DNA of 64,000 nucleotides from Dehalococcoidia bacterium (lineage in GTDB: Bacteria > Chloroflexota > Dehalococcoidia > Lucifugimonadales > Lucifugimonadaceae). The stretch is from positions 1-64,000 of the forward strand of contig JAJEGY010000030.1 of the NCBI GenBank assembly GCA_022819585.1, in the 5' to 3' direction. The notes under the pieces are model-generated. The model did not search any database and was not told where the DNA came from. It saw only the letters and a list, made by a program, of their open reading frames with translations. How positions within the stretch are numbered: position 1 is the first letter of the stretch; every line of letters begins with the position of its first letter. A program made the position numbers and the translations under genes. Below, piece by piece: positions 1 to 10,560 of this stretch.

Positions 1-919
1 CTCTTCGAGAAGCACGAAGGCCAACGCTCCCAGCAACGACCCTCGAATAGATGCCAGCCCACCGAGGATGACGATGGAGACGAGAAGCATCGACTCCAAC
101 AGGATGAACGAGTTGGGATCGACGAAAGAAGTGAAGCTGCCGAATAGTCCTCCAGCGAGTCCGGCCATCATCGCTGAAATTACCCAGATCGCCAACTTGT
201 AGTAAGTGGTCTGGTAACCGAAAACCTGCGCTACCTGCTCGTCCTCTCGTATCGCCTTCAATACGCGCCCGAACGATGACGAAACCAGGAACCACGAGAT
301 ACCGACCACGATCAGCAGGAAGACGGCGCACACCACGAGGTACTCCATCTCTCCGTCGGCAACCCAACCACCGATCTGCGGTCTCTGCACATCGGGAATG
401 CCGTATGCTCCACGGGTGAGTGCACGCCAACTAAGGAAGACGTTGAACGCGATGATTGCGAAGCCAAAAGAGACCAGGACGTAGATATCGTCACGAAAGC
501 GGTTGAACACAACACCCACAACTACGGCCGCTACACCGGCGAGCAGCACGCATATCGGAAGCGCGGCGAAGAAGGACAACCCGAACTGCGGAATCGGGTC
601 GGTCCGTAAAAGCTCGTAGGAGGTGTCCGATGTCAAGATCGCCATTCCATAAGCACCGATGCCGAAGAAACCGATGTGTCCCACGGAGAGAAGGCCAGTG
701 TATCCGACCACCAGATTGAGGCTGACCGACAGGATGGCCCAGATGCAGAACACCGTTCCAAGCGTGACCGCGAACCCGACGCCTTGCGAGAGCGTGAAGA
801 TCACCGCCCAAGCGATCACGAACACATTAGCATACAGTTCAAGGTCGCCCTTCTCTCGGAGGGTGGTCATCCCTCTTTCGAGGAGCGACCGGTTTGTTGC
901 GACGGGGCTGCTGTTCATC
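1..919 (-). CDS. livM: Branched-chain amino acid ABC transporter permease (LivM), 3' end outside window
   Basis: Manual minus-strand translation from ATG at 919: MNSSPVATNRSLLERGM...ILSVSLNLVVGYTGLLSVGHIGFFGIGAYGMAIL..., a LivM signature; open at window edge. Confidence 0.9.
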
Positions 920-927
920 GTGATCGC

Positions 928-2307
928 CTATTTTCTCGGCAAGATGCCGGCGGGCCAGAACGACAGGAACATTATGAGCACGACAAAGGACACTACATCT
1001 CTCCACTCGCCTGCCAAGTCCCATATCCCGAACTGCTCGAGCATCCCCAAGAGGAAACCGCCTAGGATCGCACCGTGGAGGTTGCCGATGCCGCCCACTA
1101 CAGACGCGATCCACCCCTTCAAGAGCAGCAGAAGTCCCATTCGAGGTTGAATCGCCGTGTCGTGACCGCTCAGGAGGCCCCCCAGCGCCGCGAATACCGC
1201 ACCGATGAAAAAGACCATCGCGACGATTACCGTGGTGTTGATGCCGACGACCTTCGCCACTTCCTCGTCGTCACCGATCGCGCGCACCGTTCGTCCGAAC
1301 GTCGTCATCTTCAGGAGCCACAACAGCCCGAGGAAGCCGATGATTGCGACGGCGATAGTGAAGATGTTGAGGGTCTTGATATTCGCCCCACCGATCTCAT
1401 GTGCTCCGCCTCCAAATGGTTCCGGCAACGGGCGTGGCGTGGATTCGAACACGATAACGATCAACGCGCTGAATGCCAGCAGTATCCCTAGCGTCGCCAC
1501 CAGCATCACCAGCGGAGAACGTGCGCGTTCTCGCATGAAGACGTACAGCCCTCGATACAGCGCCAGCGACACGGTTCCCGCTAAAAAGCAAGACACCCCC
1601 CAGCTCAAGTACAGCTTCGATCCTGGTGTGCCCGAGAACCAGATGGCCGCCAAAATCCCGACCGCGATCCCGACGGCGACCAACGCAATCGTCAGAGCGC
1701 GGGGCGTACCGGATGAGATGAATTTCGCGTACACGGTTCGTCCGATCCAGACAAGTCCGACCGCGATCAGGACGACGATCGCAGGACCCAACGTGATATG
1801 CAGACTTTCCGGGCGCGTCAGAACAATGTCTATGTACGCCCCCGCGATAAGCGCGACCACGCCGAAACCGATACGCAGCACAGTGTCGCTGTACCGATCT
1901 CGCAAACGGTAATACAGAGCCGTGTGCAAAGCCCAAAAAACGACTCCAACTACCACCAGCGAGAAGATGCCATTAACGACCGGGTTGTTGACCTCGTAAA
2001 GACCGCCCAAGGTCTCAGACGAGCGAAGATAAAAGACGCCATACGCCCCCAAGGCAGCCGCAGCCCCGTAGTACATGTCGAAGAACCAGACTGTGCTGTA
2101 CACGATGGTGAACCCCATCGCCACTAGCGCGTACACTGCCCCGACGGATACGCCGTTGAACGCGAATTGCAGCGCCTGATTGGGAGATTCCGTGATCTTC
2201 CAAGCGATATATGCCACCACGAGCGTGACGAGCACCACCGCCAAAGCATTGCCTCGGTTGGATATGTAGCTGCGAACGTCAGTCACCCGATTCGATCCGT
2301 TTGCCAA
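928..2307 (-). CDS. livH: Branched-chain amino acid ABC transporter permease (LivH) with extra membrane segment
   Basis: NGVSVGAVYALVAMGFTIVYSTVWFFDMYYGA...; adjacent to livM; TTG start; 459 aa, long for the family. Confidence 0.88.
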   Translation of the reverse strand: MANGSNRVTDVRSYISNRGNALAVVLVTLVVAYIAWKITESPNQALQFAFNGVSVGAVYALVAMGFTIVYSTVWFFDMYYGAAAALGAYGVFYLRSSETLGGLYEVNNPVVNGIFSLVVVGVVFWALHTALYYRLRDRYSDTVLRIGFGVVALIAGAYIDIVLTRPESLHITLGPAIVVLIAVGLVWIGRTVYAKFISSGTPRALTIALVAVGIAVGILAAIWFSGTPGSKLYLSWGVSCFLAGTVSLALYRGLYVFMRERARSPLVMLVATLGILLAFSALIVIVFESTPRPLPEPFGGGAHEIGGANIKTLNIFTIAVAIIGFLGLLWLLKMTTFGRTVRAIGDDEEVAKVVGINTTVIVAMVFFIGAVFAALGGLLSGHDTAIQPRMGLLLLLKGWIASVVGGIGNLHGAILGGFLLGMLEQFGIWDLAGEWRDVVSFVVLIMFLSFWPAGILPRK

Positions 2308-2371
2308 AACTAGCCCAATATAAACTAGCCCAGCCTAGTCGCACCGTGCTTACAGTATCTACCAGATTCAC

Positions 2372-3571
2372 TCACTCGATCGATGCTGGCCCGAGCACAC
2401 GATAGCCTTGGTTGTCTTGGGTTCTCTGGTCCACTGGCAACACTTCCACCACTGACGGCGCCAGATTTGTCACTTCCCCTTGCTCGTCGAAGCGGTACCC
2501 TTCTCCGATCGCTCCGTTCCAAGTCAAGTCGTAAAGACAGTCTCGGAAACCATCCGCATCTTGGTCATCCCCCGTCTGCTTGAGACACTCCGCGGTGATG
2601 TAGATGTCATCGTAAGTCGATGCGACGTACCAAGCAAGTGTGATGTAGTCGAACCGCTGCTTGAACTTCGTAACCACCTCTTGACCCTTTTCGTTGTTCG
2701 GATCCAGGACCGCCACGACCGCCTTGACACCAGTAGCCGCTTCGCCCGCGATCTCTAGCGCCGTCCATCCCACGGCGACGATCTCGCCGTATATGGGGCC
2801 TTGGTATCCGAGCTCTCCGAGTTGTTTAATGGCCGTGCCGCCGGAGAATTCTGCTTGCGCAGCGATAAATATTGCGTCCGGGTTGCTGCTTATCAATTTG
2901 GTCAACAACGCCCGAAAATCGGTCGTATCCGAAGGATACCTTTCCTCAGCCGTGACCTCGCCGCCTCGCTTTTTGAATTGCTCGGTAGTGGTGAGACGCG
3001 CACCCTCCGCGTAATCCGTCGATTCGCTCAACGTCGCCACAGACTTTATGCCTTCCTCCCACATCAGATTGCCGAGACCAGTCCCGTTCTTCTCCCCATT
3101 GATCGAGTTGCGGAAGATGTAATCGCCGGCATGAGCGATATCAGGATGCACCGCCACTCCTGAGAAGAGGATGTTGCCATCCTTCTCTGCCAGTGGAGCC
3201 ACACCCAGCATTGAGGCACTGCACGAGGGGCCTAAAACGATCTTGACGTTTTCAACGTCGGTGAGTTTGTGGTACGCGGCTATAGCATCCTGCGCGTTGC
3301 ACTTGGAATCTTCGACTACCAGTTCGAGTTTCCGGCCATTGATGCCGCCCGCGGCATTGATCTCATCTGCCGCCATTTGCTTGGCGTTGTTGGCTACGGT
3401 TCCATAGGTTTCGCCCAGACCTGTCAGCGACTCCATGACGCCAACACGATAAGCATCCTGCTCGGTCGAATCGCCGTCCCCGCAGGCTGTAAAGACGACG
3501 ATTGTTGCCAGGACAATCGGAATCGAAAGCCAGAAGGTTCGTGTGCGAGTCACCTCAAACGACCAGTGCAT
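2372..3571 (-). CDS. ABC transporter substrate-binding lipoprotein (LivK-like)
   Basis: Lipobox-like VFTACG; YRVGVMESLTGLGETYGTVANNAKQMAADEINAAGGINGRKLELVVEDSKC. Confidence 0.9.
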   Translation of the reverse strand: MHWSFEVTRTRTFWLSIPIVLATIVVFTACGDGDSTEQDAYRVGVMESLTGLGETYGTVANNAKQMAADEINAAGGINGRKLELVVEDSKCNAQDAIAAYHKLTDVENVKIVLGPSCSASMLGVAPLAEKDGNILFSGVAVHPDIAHAGDYIFRNSINGEKNGTGLGNLMWEEGIKSVATLSESTDYAEGARLTTTEQFKKRGGEVTAEERYPSDTTDFRALLTKLISSNPDAIFIAAQAEFSGGTAIKQLGELGYQGPIYGEIVAVGWTALEIAGEAATGVKAVVAVLDPNNEKGQEVVTKFKQRFDYITLAWYVASTYDDIYITAECLKQTGDDQDADGFRDCLYDLTWNGAIGEGYRFDEQGEVTNLAPSVVEVLPVDQRTQDNQGYRVLGPASIE

Positions 3572-3618
3572 ACGATCGTCGGGAGGCTTTGCCTAGGCGT
3601 CTCTGTTCGGGCCAACGC

Positions 3619-4800
3619 CTATTCGGTCGGTGCAGGACCCAAGACTTTGTAGCCCTGGTTGTCTTCGGTTCGTTCGCCGGTCGGCAGGACCTCGGCGACG
3701 ATGTTCGCCAAGCCAACCACTTCGCCTTGAGAATCGAAGCTGTAGTTGTTGCCGATCGCGCCGCTCCAAGTTATGCCGTAGAGACAGTCACGGAACCCGT
3801 CCGCGTCTTGGTCGTCTTCCGTCTGCTTCAGGCACTCAGCCGTGATGTACACATCGTCGTATGCAGATCCCAGATACCACGGAAGCGTGACATAGTCGTA
3901 CTTCTCTCTGAAGCTCTGGAGAACATCTTGAGCTTTGTTGTTTGCCGGATCGAGATCGGCAGTCACCGCCTTCAACCCGGTCGCGGCATCACCCGCGATC
4001 TCCAACGCCGTCGCACCTATCGGCACAACCTCGCTGTAGATCGGACCGTCGTAACCGAGTTCCCGTACCTGCTTGACAATCGTTCCGCCCGCAAACTCCG
4101 ACTGCGCGGCCAGATGAATCGCATCTGGGCTGGCGTTGATGAGTTTCGTCAGTTGGGTCCTGAAGTCGGTTACATCAGACGCGTAACGTTCTTCAGCGAC
4201 TACCGTTCCGCCACGATTCTCGAACTGCGCAACTGAAGTGCGGCGCACACCTTCGGCGTAGTCGGTCGACTCCGTGATGGTGGCTAGATTGCGGATGCCA
4301 TCGGCCCACAATAGATTGCCCGTATCGACGCCCAACTGCGCGTCGCTCATCGAAGTTCGGAAGATGTAGTCACCAGCAGTCGCGATATCCGGGTTCGTCG
4401 CAAGACCGGAGAAGAGGACGACGCCGTCTTCTTCAGCCAATGGTGCCGCACCGAGCATGGCGCCGCTGCAAGACGTTCCCAAGATGATCTTCACACCATC
4501 CACATCGGTCAACTTGTTGTAAGCCGTGATCGCGTCCTGAGCACCGCATTTCGAATCCTCGACGACCAATTCGATCATCCGCCCATTAACCCCGCCAGCT
4601 GCGTTTATCTCTTCCACCGCCAGCTGCTTGGCCTGGTTTGCCACCGTTCCATACGTCTCACCCGGACCCGTCAACGATTCCATCACTCCGATACGATATG
4701 GTTCGTCATCGCCTCCATCGGATTCGCATCCGTAACCAGCCATGGCAGTTACGGCGATCACAGCTAGGATCAGGACCGGCAAAAATCTTCTTCTATTCAT
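3619..4800 (-). CDS. ABC transporter substrate-binding lipoprotein (LivK-like), tandem paralog
   Basis: Near-colinear with the 2372-3571 product: YRIGVMESLTGPGETYGTVANQAKQLAVEEINAAGGVNGRMIELVVEDSKC. Confidence 0.9.
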   Translation of the reverse strand: MNRRRFLPVLILAVIAVTAMAGYGCESDGGDDEPYRIGVMESLTGPGETYGTVANQAKQLAVEEINAAGGVNGRMIELVVEDSKCGAQDAITAYNKLTDVDGVKIILGTSCSGAMLGAAPLAEEDGVVLFSGLATNPDIATAGDYIFRTSMSDAQLGVDTGNLLWADGIRNLATITESTDYAEGVRRTSVAQFENRGGTVVAEERYASDVTDFRTQLTKLINASPDAIHLAAQSEFAGGTIVKQVRELGYDGPIYSEVVPIGATALEIAGDAATGLKAVTADLDPANNKAQDVLQSFREKYDYVTLPWYLGSAYDDVYITAECLKQTEDDQDADGFRDCLYGITWSGAIGNNYSFDSQGEVVGLANIVAEVLPTGERTEDNQGYKVLGPAPTE

Positions 4801-5016
4801 GACAAGCCCCCGCGAGTTGTTCTATGTATTTCGTCTATCTTTTGAATGTGTTTATACCACTAATTTCGATACGTCGTCTAAATTGAAGTACCTGTGTATT
4901 GAGTTGGGCATGGCGCGGGATTGCCGTCCCGGCGCATATGACCTGCTTCTAACCGATATTTAGGGAAAAACCCGAATACTCGTCGAGTCGGAGAATTGAT
5001 TCCCGTCCAACCGAAT

Positions 5017-6216
5017 TCACCGCATATCCGCTGGGTACACAATTACCTTTGCGCCACGGACTGCAGTGACGGTGACAGGCGCGCCATCCGGCAGTACGGC
5101 GGCGTAAGAGCGGTTGCGGACCTCGAATGTGTCGCCGGAAGGTAGGCGAACGCTGAAATCGGTGAACTCTCCGTGGAACTCGCGAGAGGATATCCGGGCA
5201 ACACAACGACAATCCGTGCCGCATGGCGCGAAGGGTTCGAGGGTCCAGCCATCTTCTTCCTCCCCTCGGGTGTCGTGATGGCGCAACCTGAGCTCCGATG
5301 CTCGCATCAGAGCCGAGACTTCCTGTCCGTCTTTCAACTCATATCCGTTAGCTGCAACAGCCGGGAACTCGCCAGCTTCCGTAAAGACGCTACCGTTGCG
5401 ATAGGTTCCATCTATGAACGATGAACTCCCAATCGTTCGAGCCACGTGCGGGGAGACCGGACTGGCATAAACCTCTTCCGCCGTTCCGATCTGCGCGACC
5501 CGGCCTGAGCGCATCACCGCCACACGATCAGACGTCAGAAACGCGGTCTCACGGTCGTGGGTAACCAAAATAGCGGTCTTGTTGGCTTCGTGGATGATCT
5601 CCTTTACCTGTCTCCGCAACTGTCCGACCAAGCTAGGATCCAGGTTGCTGAATGGCTCGTCGAGCAAGACAGCGACAGAATCAGGTGCGATTGCGCGGGC
5701 CAGCGCTACACGTTGCTGTTCTCCACCCGAGAGTTCGTGAACATCACGGTCCGCATACCCGGCGATGCCGCACATCTCCAAGATTTCAATAGTTCTCCTC
5801 CGTTTCTCCGCATCGGACGAGTCTCTAATCCCGAACTGGACGTTCTGAGCAACCGTCAGGTGCGGAAACAGTGCATAGGACTGGAAAACTAGCCCCAAGG
5901 CACGCTCATGCGGCGGAACATGAATAAACGGAGACCCGACCAACCTGCCTCCCAAACGCACATACCCATTAATGACCCGTTCGAAACCGGCGATTACTCG
6001 GAGAGCAGTCGTCTTGCCGACGCCGCTAGGCCCGAGAAGACAGACAATCTCGCCATCCTGCACCTGCAAGTTGAAACCGTTGAGAACAGGAGGTTCGTCG
6101 GGATGATAACGGGTTTGTACGTTTTCAAGATTGATCGCGCCGATGCCCGACGGACGGTTAAGTCCCGTTTGCATCGGGTTTACTTCGATCTTCTTGGGGC
6201 GTCGAAACAGTTTCAT
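5017..6216 (-). CDS. ABC transporter ATP-binding protein, Fe(3+)/FbpC-like
   Basis: Walker A GPSGVGKTT, signature LSGGEQQRVALARA, Walker B VLLDEPFSNLD; next to FbpB/FbpA-like genes. Confidence 0.9.
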   Translation of the reverse strand: MKLFRRPKKIEVNPMQTGLNRPSGIGAINLENVQTRYHPDEPPVLNGFNLQVQDGEIVCLLGPSGVGKTTALRVIAGFERVINGYVRLGGRLVGSPFIHVPPHERALGLVFQSYALFPHLTVAQNVQFGIRDSSDAEKRRRTIEILEMCGIAGYADRDVHELSGGEQQRVALARAIAPDSVAVLLDEPFSNLDPSLVGQLRRQVKEIIHEANKTAILVTHDRETAFLTSDRVAVMRSGRVAQIGTAEEVYASPVSPHVARTIGSSSFIDGTYRNGSVFTEAGEFPAVAANGYELKDGQEVSALMRASELRLRHHDTRGEEEDGWTLEPFAPCGTDCRCVARISSREFHGEFTDFSVRLPSGDTFEVRNRSYAAVLPDGAPVTVTAVRGAKVIVYPADMR

Positions 6217-6231
6217 CTACCCCAAATGCTA

Positions 6232-7869
6232 TTACCGTGCCCCCGCGTGTTCACGCAACACCAGCCAAGCGGTTGGGATTCCCGCGGCTGCTACCAGGAT
6301 GAGGGATGATGCGGCAGTTTTGGTGAAGAATGCTTCGGAGGACGCGGACCATATCGAGGTGGCAAGGGTGTCGAACCCGGTCGGGCCGAGGATCAATGTT
6401 GCCGGTAGTTCTTTCATGGTCAGCAGGAACACAAGCGCGGCGCTGGCGAAGATGCTGGGCATCAAGATGGGTAGCGTGACTCGGATGAAGGCTCGAAACT
6501 GAGTAACGCCTAGAGATTGTGCGGCTTCCTCGAGATTGGGGTTTATCTGCAACAGTCCGGACCTCAACGATCCTAGCGCGACCGGCAGGAACAGCACGGC
6601 GTATGCGAAGACAAGCAAGAGCATGGTTTGGTACGCGAACAGCGCGAAATTGACGGCAAAGAAGACGAGAGACAACGCGATGACTACCCCGGGCAATCCA
6701 AAACCGATGTAAGCAGATTTCTCCAACAGATCGCTTATCCATGCTCTGTACCGAGCCGTGACGAACGCGACCGGCAGTGCCAATATGATCGTTGCGATGG
6801 CAGCAAGCGCCGAAGCCTGAAGCGAGTTCCATAACGGAGACAAGATCGGCGAGCCCTCAAGCCCCTTGATTGATCCTCGTATAAACCACTCCAACAACAC
6901 CGCGATCGGCACGATCACACCAGCCGCTATCGGTATCAACGTGAATATAAGTGCCGGCACAGTCCAGATGCCTAGTTGAACCTCGCGGCTTGTTCTGCCT
7001 ACGTTGCCTGACGCATCGTCGTATCTCCGTCGTCCACGGATCACCAACTCGATTAGAAGCAGAGCTACGGCGAATAAGACCAGAAGCATCGACATTGCGG
7101 CTCCCGCAGTCCTATCGATAGACGTCTGATAGTTGGTCATGATGGATACGGTGAGAGTGTTATGCCTCATAAGAGCCACTCCGCCATAGTCTCGGAGGGT
7201 GTATAGAGATGCTAGGATCGCGCCGGATCCGATGGCCGGTATCAACAGAGGCAACGTGATTCGTCGAAATGCTCCGAGCACCGGGTATCCCATGCTCCTT
7301 GCCGCTTCGACCAGCTCCGGGTTCAATCCCGCGATTGCGGCTCGAACGGTGAGATAAACATACGGGTATGTCATTAGGACGAGGACGAGGGTCGCGCCGG
7401 GCAGTCCATATATCGAGGGCAGGCGTTCGACGCCTATCGGCTGTAAGAATCCCTGCAAGGTCCCTTTTGGACCGAACGCCTCGATCAGTGTCGTAGCCAT
7501 CACGAAACTCGGAACGACTAGAGGCAGTGCTAGGGCGACGGCTAGCACACGTCGAAACGGCATGTCGGTCCTCATGGTCAGCCATGCGGCCGGTACGGCA
7601 ACGATGAGCGAGACAAGCGTCACGACGAAGATGATGGAGACCGTCCGCCAAATCACCTTGAGTGAATTTGAACGGGTCAGGAAATCGAGGGTGGCATCGC
7701 CGCCTTCAATGCCACGTACAAAGAGATACAGAACTGGCAGCATCGCGGCCGCAACGACGCAACCAGCCGCGATAGCTACCCAGACCGGGGCCCCGCGGGT
7801 GCCGCGACGTACGGCACGGCGGGGCCTCAGAGCGGGCTGAATCGCTGCTTCCGCATTAGAGCGGGTCAC
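6232..7869 (-). CDS. Iron ABC transporter permease, FbpB-like two-domain permease
   Basis: Two BPD_transp_1-like EAA motifs (EAARSMGYPVLGAFRRITLPLLIPA; EAAQSLGVTQFRAFIRVTLPILMPS). Confidence 0.9.
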   Translation of the reverse strand: MTRSNAEAAIQPALRPRRAVRRGTRGAPVWVAIAAGCVVAAAMLPVLYLFVRGIEGGDATLDFLTRSNSLKVIWRTVSIIFVVTLVSLIVAVPAAWLTMRTDMPFRRVLAVALALPLVVPSFVMATTLIEAFGPKGTLQGFLQPIGVERLPSIYGLPGATLVLVLMTYPYVYLTVRAAIAGLNPELVEAARSMGYPVLGAFRRITLPLLIPAIGSGAILASLYTLRDYGGVALMRHNTLTVSIMTNYQTSIDRTAGAAMSMLLVLFAVALLLIELVIRGRRRYDDASGNVGRTSREVQLGIWTVPALIFTLIPIAAGVIVPIAVLLEWFIRGSIKGLEGSPILSPLWNSLQASALAAIATIILALPVAFVTARYRAWISDLLEKSAYIGFGLPGVVIALSLVFFAVNFALFAYQTMLLLVFAYAVLFLPVALGSLRSGLLQINPNLEEAAQSLGVTQFRAFIRVTLPILMPSIFASAALVFLLTMKELPATLILGPTGFDTLATSIWSASSEAFFTKTAASSLILVAAAGIPTAWLVLREHAGAR

Positions 7870-9041
7870 GGAAGAGCACCAACCTCCTGTAGTAGTTGTT
7901 GCGTTCCTGCCAGATCATCCAGCAGGCCTAGATCGATATCGAAACGTTCACCGATATCGCCAAGGTCAGGCAGGAACTCGGACTGTTGCACGCTCGAGTT
8001 GAACGGGTATTCGTGAGTTTGATTGGCGAAATACTGCTGGGCGGTGACACCGAGAAGGAACCTGAGCAGTCGCTCCGCTTCAGGTTGCGCATCCGTTGAT
8101 GCGAGGATTCCTGCCCCGGCCGCCATCACGAGCGATCCTGCGTCGTTTGCAGAAGTGTAGTAGTTGCGCGCCGCAAACTCTTCACCTTCTTCCGCCAAGA
8201 AACGGTGGAGGTAATAGTGGTTGACGAATCCGACATCCACCTCGCCCGCGCCAGCCGCGGCCACAGTCGGAGTGTTCTTGGCATAGAAAATCGGCTCATT
8301 GGCCATGATGCCTTCCAGCCATTCGCGGGTCTTCTCTTCACCCCAATCCAGTCGCATCGCCGTCACCATCACATGAAAAGATCCGTTGGTCGGAGGAAAT
8401 CCGATACGGCCCCTCCACTTAGGATCGGTGAAATCCCAAATCGAATCGGGTAGTTCGCCCTCGGAGACGTTCTCGGTGCTGTATACGATGACTCTGGCTC
8501 GCCCGGAAATGCCGACCCACTTTTTATCGGGATCGCTGGCCCATGTCGCGGAGCTTTCGTAGATATCGTCCGGCAGAGTCATGAAGAGCGACTTGACAGC
8601 GCCCAATCCGCCCGGATCCTGAGCAAAGAACACGTCCGCTGGTGACCTGTCGCCTTCTTCGAGTAGGGTGGCTGCCATCTCCCCGGTACTCGCGTAGCGA
8701 ATCTCGACCGGAATGCCTGTGAGAAGCTCGAACTCCTTGAGGATAGGGTCGACGAGAGACTGGCTGCGCCCGGAGTAAACCGTGAGAGTATTGGATTCAG
8801 CAGCGGGCTTTTCGACCTCGACGACGACTTGCTTCTCGACGATTACAGGTTTTTCGACTTCGACAACCTTCTCGACTTCAATTACGACGGGCGTCGGTTG
8901 CTGTTGTGAGCCGCATGCGATCAGCATCGCGCTCAAGGCTAAGAGTGCAAGACCAAAGGTGATGAGATGGAGCGCCTTGTTGCTCTGCATGAACGCGACG
9001 CGATGTGGAGCAGAGGAGCGGGGCTCCCGACGGCTTATCAT
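7866..9041 (-). CDS. Extracellular solute-binding lipoprotein, iron FbpA-like
   Basis: Lipobox LIACG; LTVYSGRSQSLVDPILKEFELLTGIPVEIRYAST; overlaps permease gene by 4 nt. Confidence 0.9.
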   Translation of the reverse strand: MISRREPRSSAPHRVAFMQSNKALHLITFGLALLALSAMLIACGSQQQPTPVVIEVEKVVEVEKPVIVEKQVVVEVEKPAAESNTLTVYSGRSQSLVDPILKEFELLTGIPVEIRYASTGEMAATLLEEGDRSPADVFFAQDPGGLGAVKSLFMTLPDDIYESSATWASDPDKKWVGISGRARVIVYSTENVSEGELPDSIWDFTDPKWRGRIGFPPTNGSFHVMVTAMRLDWGEEKTREWLEGIMANEPIFYAKNTPTVAAAGAGEVDVGFVNHYYLHRFLAEEGEEFAARNYYTSANDAGSLVMAAGAGILASTDAQPEAERLLRFLLGVTAQQYFANQTHEYPFNSSVQQSEFLPDLGDIGERFDIDLGLLDDLAGTQQLLQEVGALP

Positions 9042-9272
9042 TAGTTACAACCTCGTTTTGGTTTTCTGTATGGGCTGTCTTGATTCCCCGCTCGAATCAT
9101 CAACGCATTAATTATTACCCATAGAGTCAGCATTCCGCAAGTAATCCACGAAATTCCACGGAAATCTCCTCCTTCTACGCGCGCCCTGATATCGCAACAT
9201 CCTCTACTCATCATTTAGCGTAGAAAGTTGTGGCACGCCGGACTTCGCACCGGCGACAGCACGGCAACTCAG

Positions 9273-10505
9273 ATGGCGCAATCCGACGCTCAAAACAACT
9301 CAAGCCTCCGCGCATCCGGCTACGGACCGCGGCTCAGGCAGACCCTCATCATCGTCGTCGCCCTCGGGATCATCGCCATCGCCATCATCCTCGCAGCCCT
9401 CTGGGCAAACAGTCGCGACCCAGAAGTCGGCGTACAACCCACCCCAAGACCTACACAACCTCCTCAACCCACAGAGACGCCCATACCTCCAACCGATACC
9501 GCAACCCCTGAACCCACCGAGCCGCCTGCTGTAAAGATTGCCGACACTCCAACTCCGTCACCCGAAGCGGACACGCCGACGCCAACAGCAGAAACCGCAA
9601 CAGCCACCGAGACACCAACTCCCTCGGCTACCGACACCCCCGTCCCGGACATCGCCCCCACTCCTGAACCGACAGAAGCACCGACCGACACTCCCACACC
9701 AGTCCCGCCCACTCCCGAACCCGCGCCAACCGCCACAAACACACCACCACCTACATCAACGCCAACAATCCCTCCCACTCCCGAACCAACTGCAACACCA
9801 ACCGTCACGGCCACGCCAGCACCAACGGTCCCCACTCGACTCGAGATCTACGCCCGAGGTCAACTCATCGACCAAGGCATCGAACAGGGCGACTTGAAGA
9901 TCTTGAGCGTCACAGAACACGTCTGGCCAGACACCACACTGGGATGCGGATATGTCGAAGGCAACAACCCCGCTCAGGCAGTCGAGGGTTGGATCCTAGA
10001 AATAGGAAACGAGCAAAAGACCTACACATTCCACATCGCAAGCACGGAGAACAAGAGCAACGCACACCTTTCCGACGACATCATCGCCAACTGCACCGAT
10101 GTCGCAAACCGAGTGCAACCAACCGTCAACCTAGTCCACGACCTCCGACTCCACGAAGCGCGCCGTGCCGTCCTGTACCGCGGCTCCCCAGGTGGAGAGG
10201 AGCAACCAGTTCAAGACATCGACAACCCGGCACAGGTTCAAATCCTCATCGACGCTCTCAACACCCCGATACCAATCGGCAACACCGCAATATGCGAAAC
10301 CGCCTTCAGGCTCGATTTCTACATCCTCCGAGGCATCGAAACCGTCAGATTCTTCTGCCGCGACGACTGGTACAGGGTCGGCGGACAACAAACAGTCTGG
10401 GGAGAAACGCAAGGAGCACTGACCAAAGCACTCCTAGACGCCGTTTCTCCGTACTTTGCAGCCGAACCTATACCGGCACTCCCCACCTTTGAACCCGAGG
10501 ATTGA
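9273..10505 (+). CDS. Hypothetical membrane-anchored protein with Thr/Pro-rich spacer
   Basis: N-terminal TM (LIIVVALGIIAIAIILAALWA) followed by about 120 aa TPTP/TETP-rich stretch and globular C-terminus; ATG at 9273 preferred over the listed TTG at 9228. Confidence 0.75.
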   Translation: MAQSDAQNNSSLRASGYGPRLRQTLIIVVALGIIAIAIILAALWANSRDPEVGVQPTPRPTQPPQPTETPIPPTDTATPEPTEPPAVKIADTPTPSPEADTPTPTAETATATETPTPSATDTPVPDIAPTPEPTEAPTDTPTPVPPTPEPAPTATNTPPPTSTPTIPPTPEPTATPTVTATPAPTVPTRLEIYARGQLIDQGIEQGDLKILSVTEHVWPDTTLGCGYVEGNNPAQAVEGWILEIGNEQKTYTFHIASTENKSNAHLSDDIIANCTDVANRVQPTVNLVHDLRLHEARRAVLYRGSPGGEEQPVQDIDNPAQVQILIDALNTPIPIGNTAICETAFRLDFYILRGIETVRFFCRDDWYRVGGQQTVWGETQGALTKALLDAVSPYFAAEPIPALPTFEPED

Positions 10506-10560
10506 TGCCGCCGAAAACGGTATCATCTATTGCTCAAACCCTCATGGCAAATCTGTTTGA

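Noticed and set aside
9464-9835. Minus-strand 123-aa Gly/Val-rich ORF
   Set aside because: Antisense artefact of the Thr/Pro repeat codons in the plus-strand gene.
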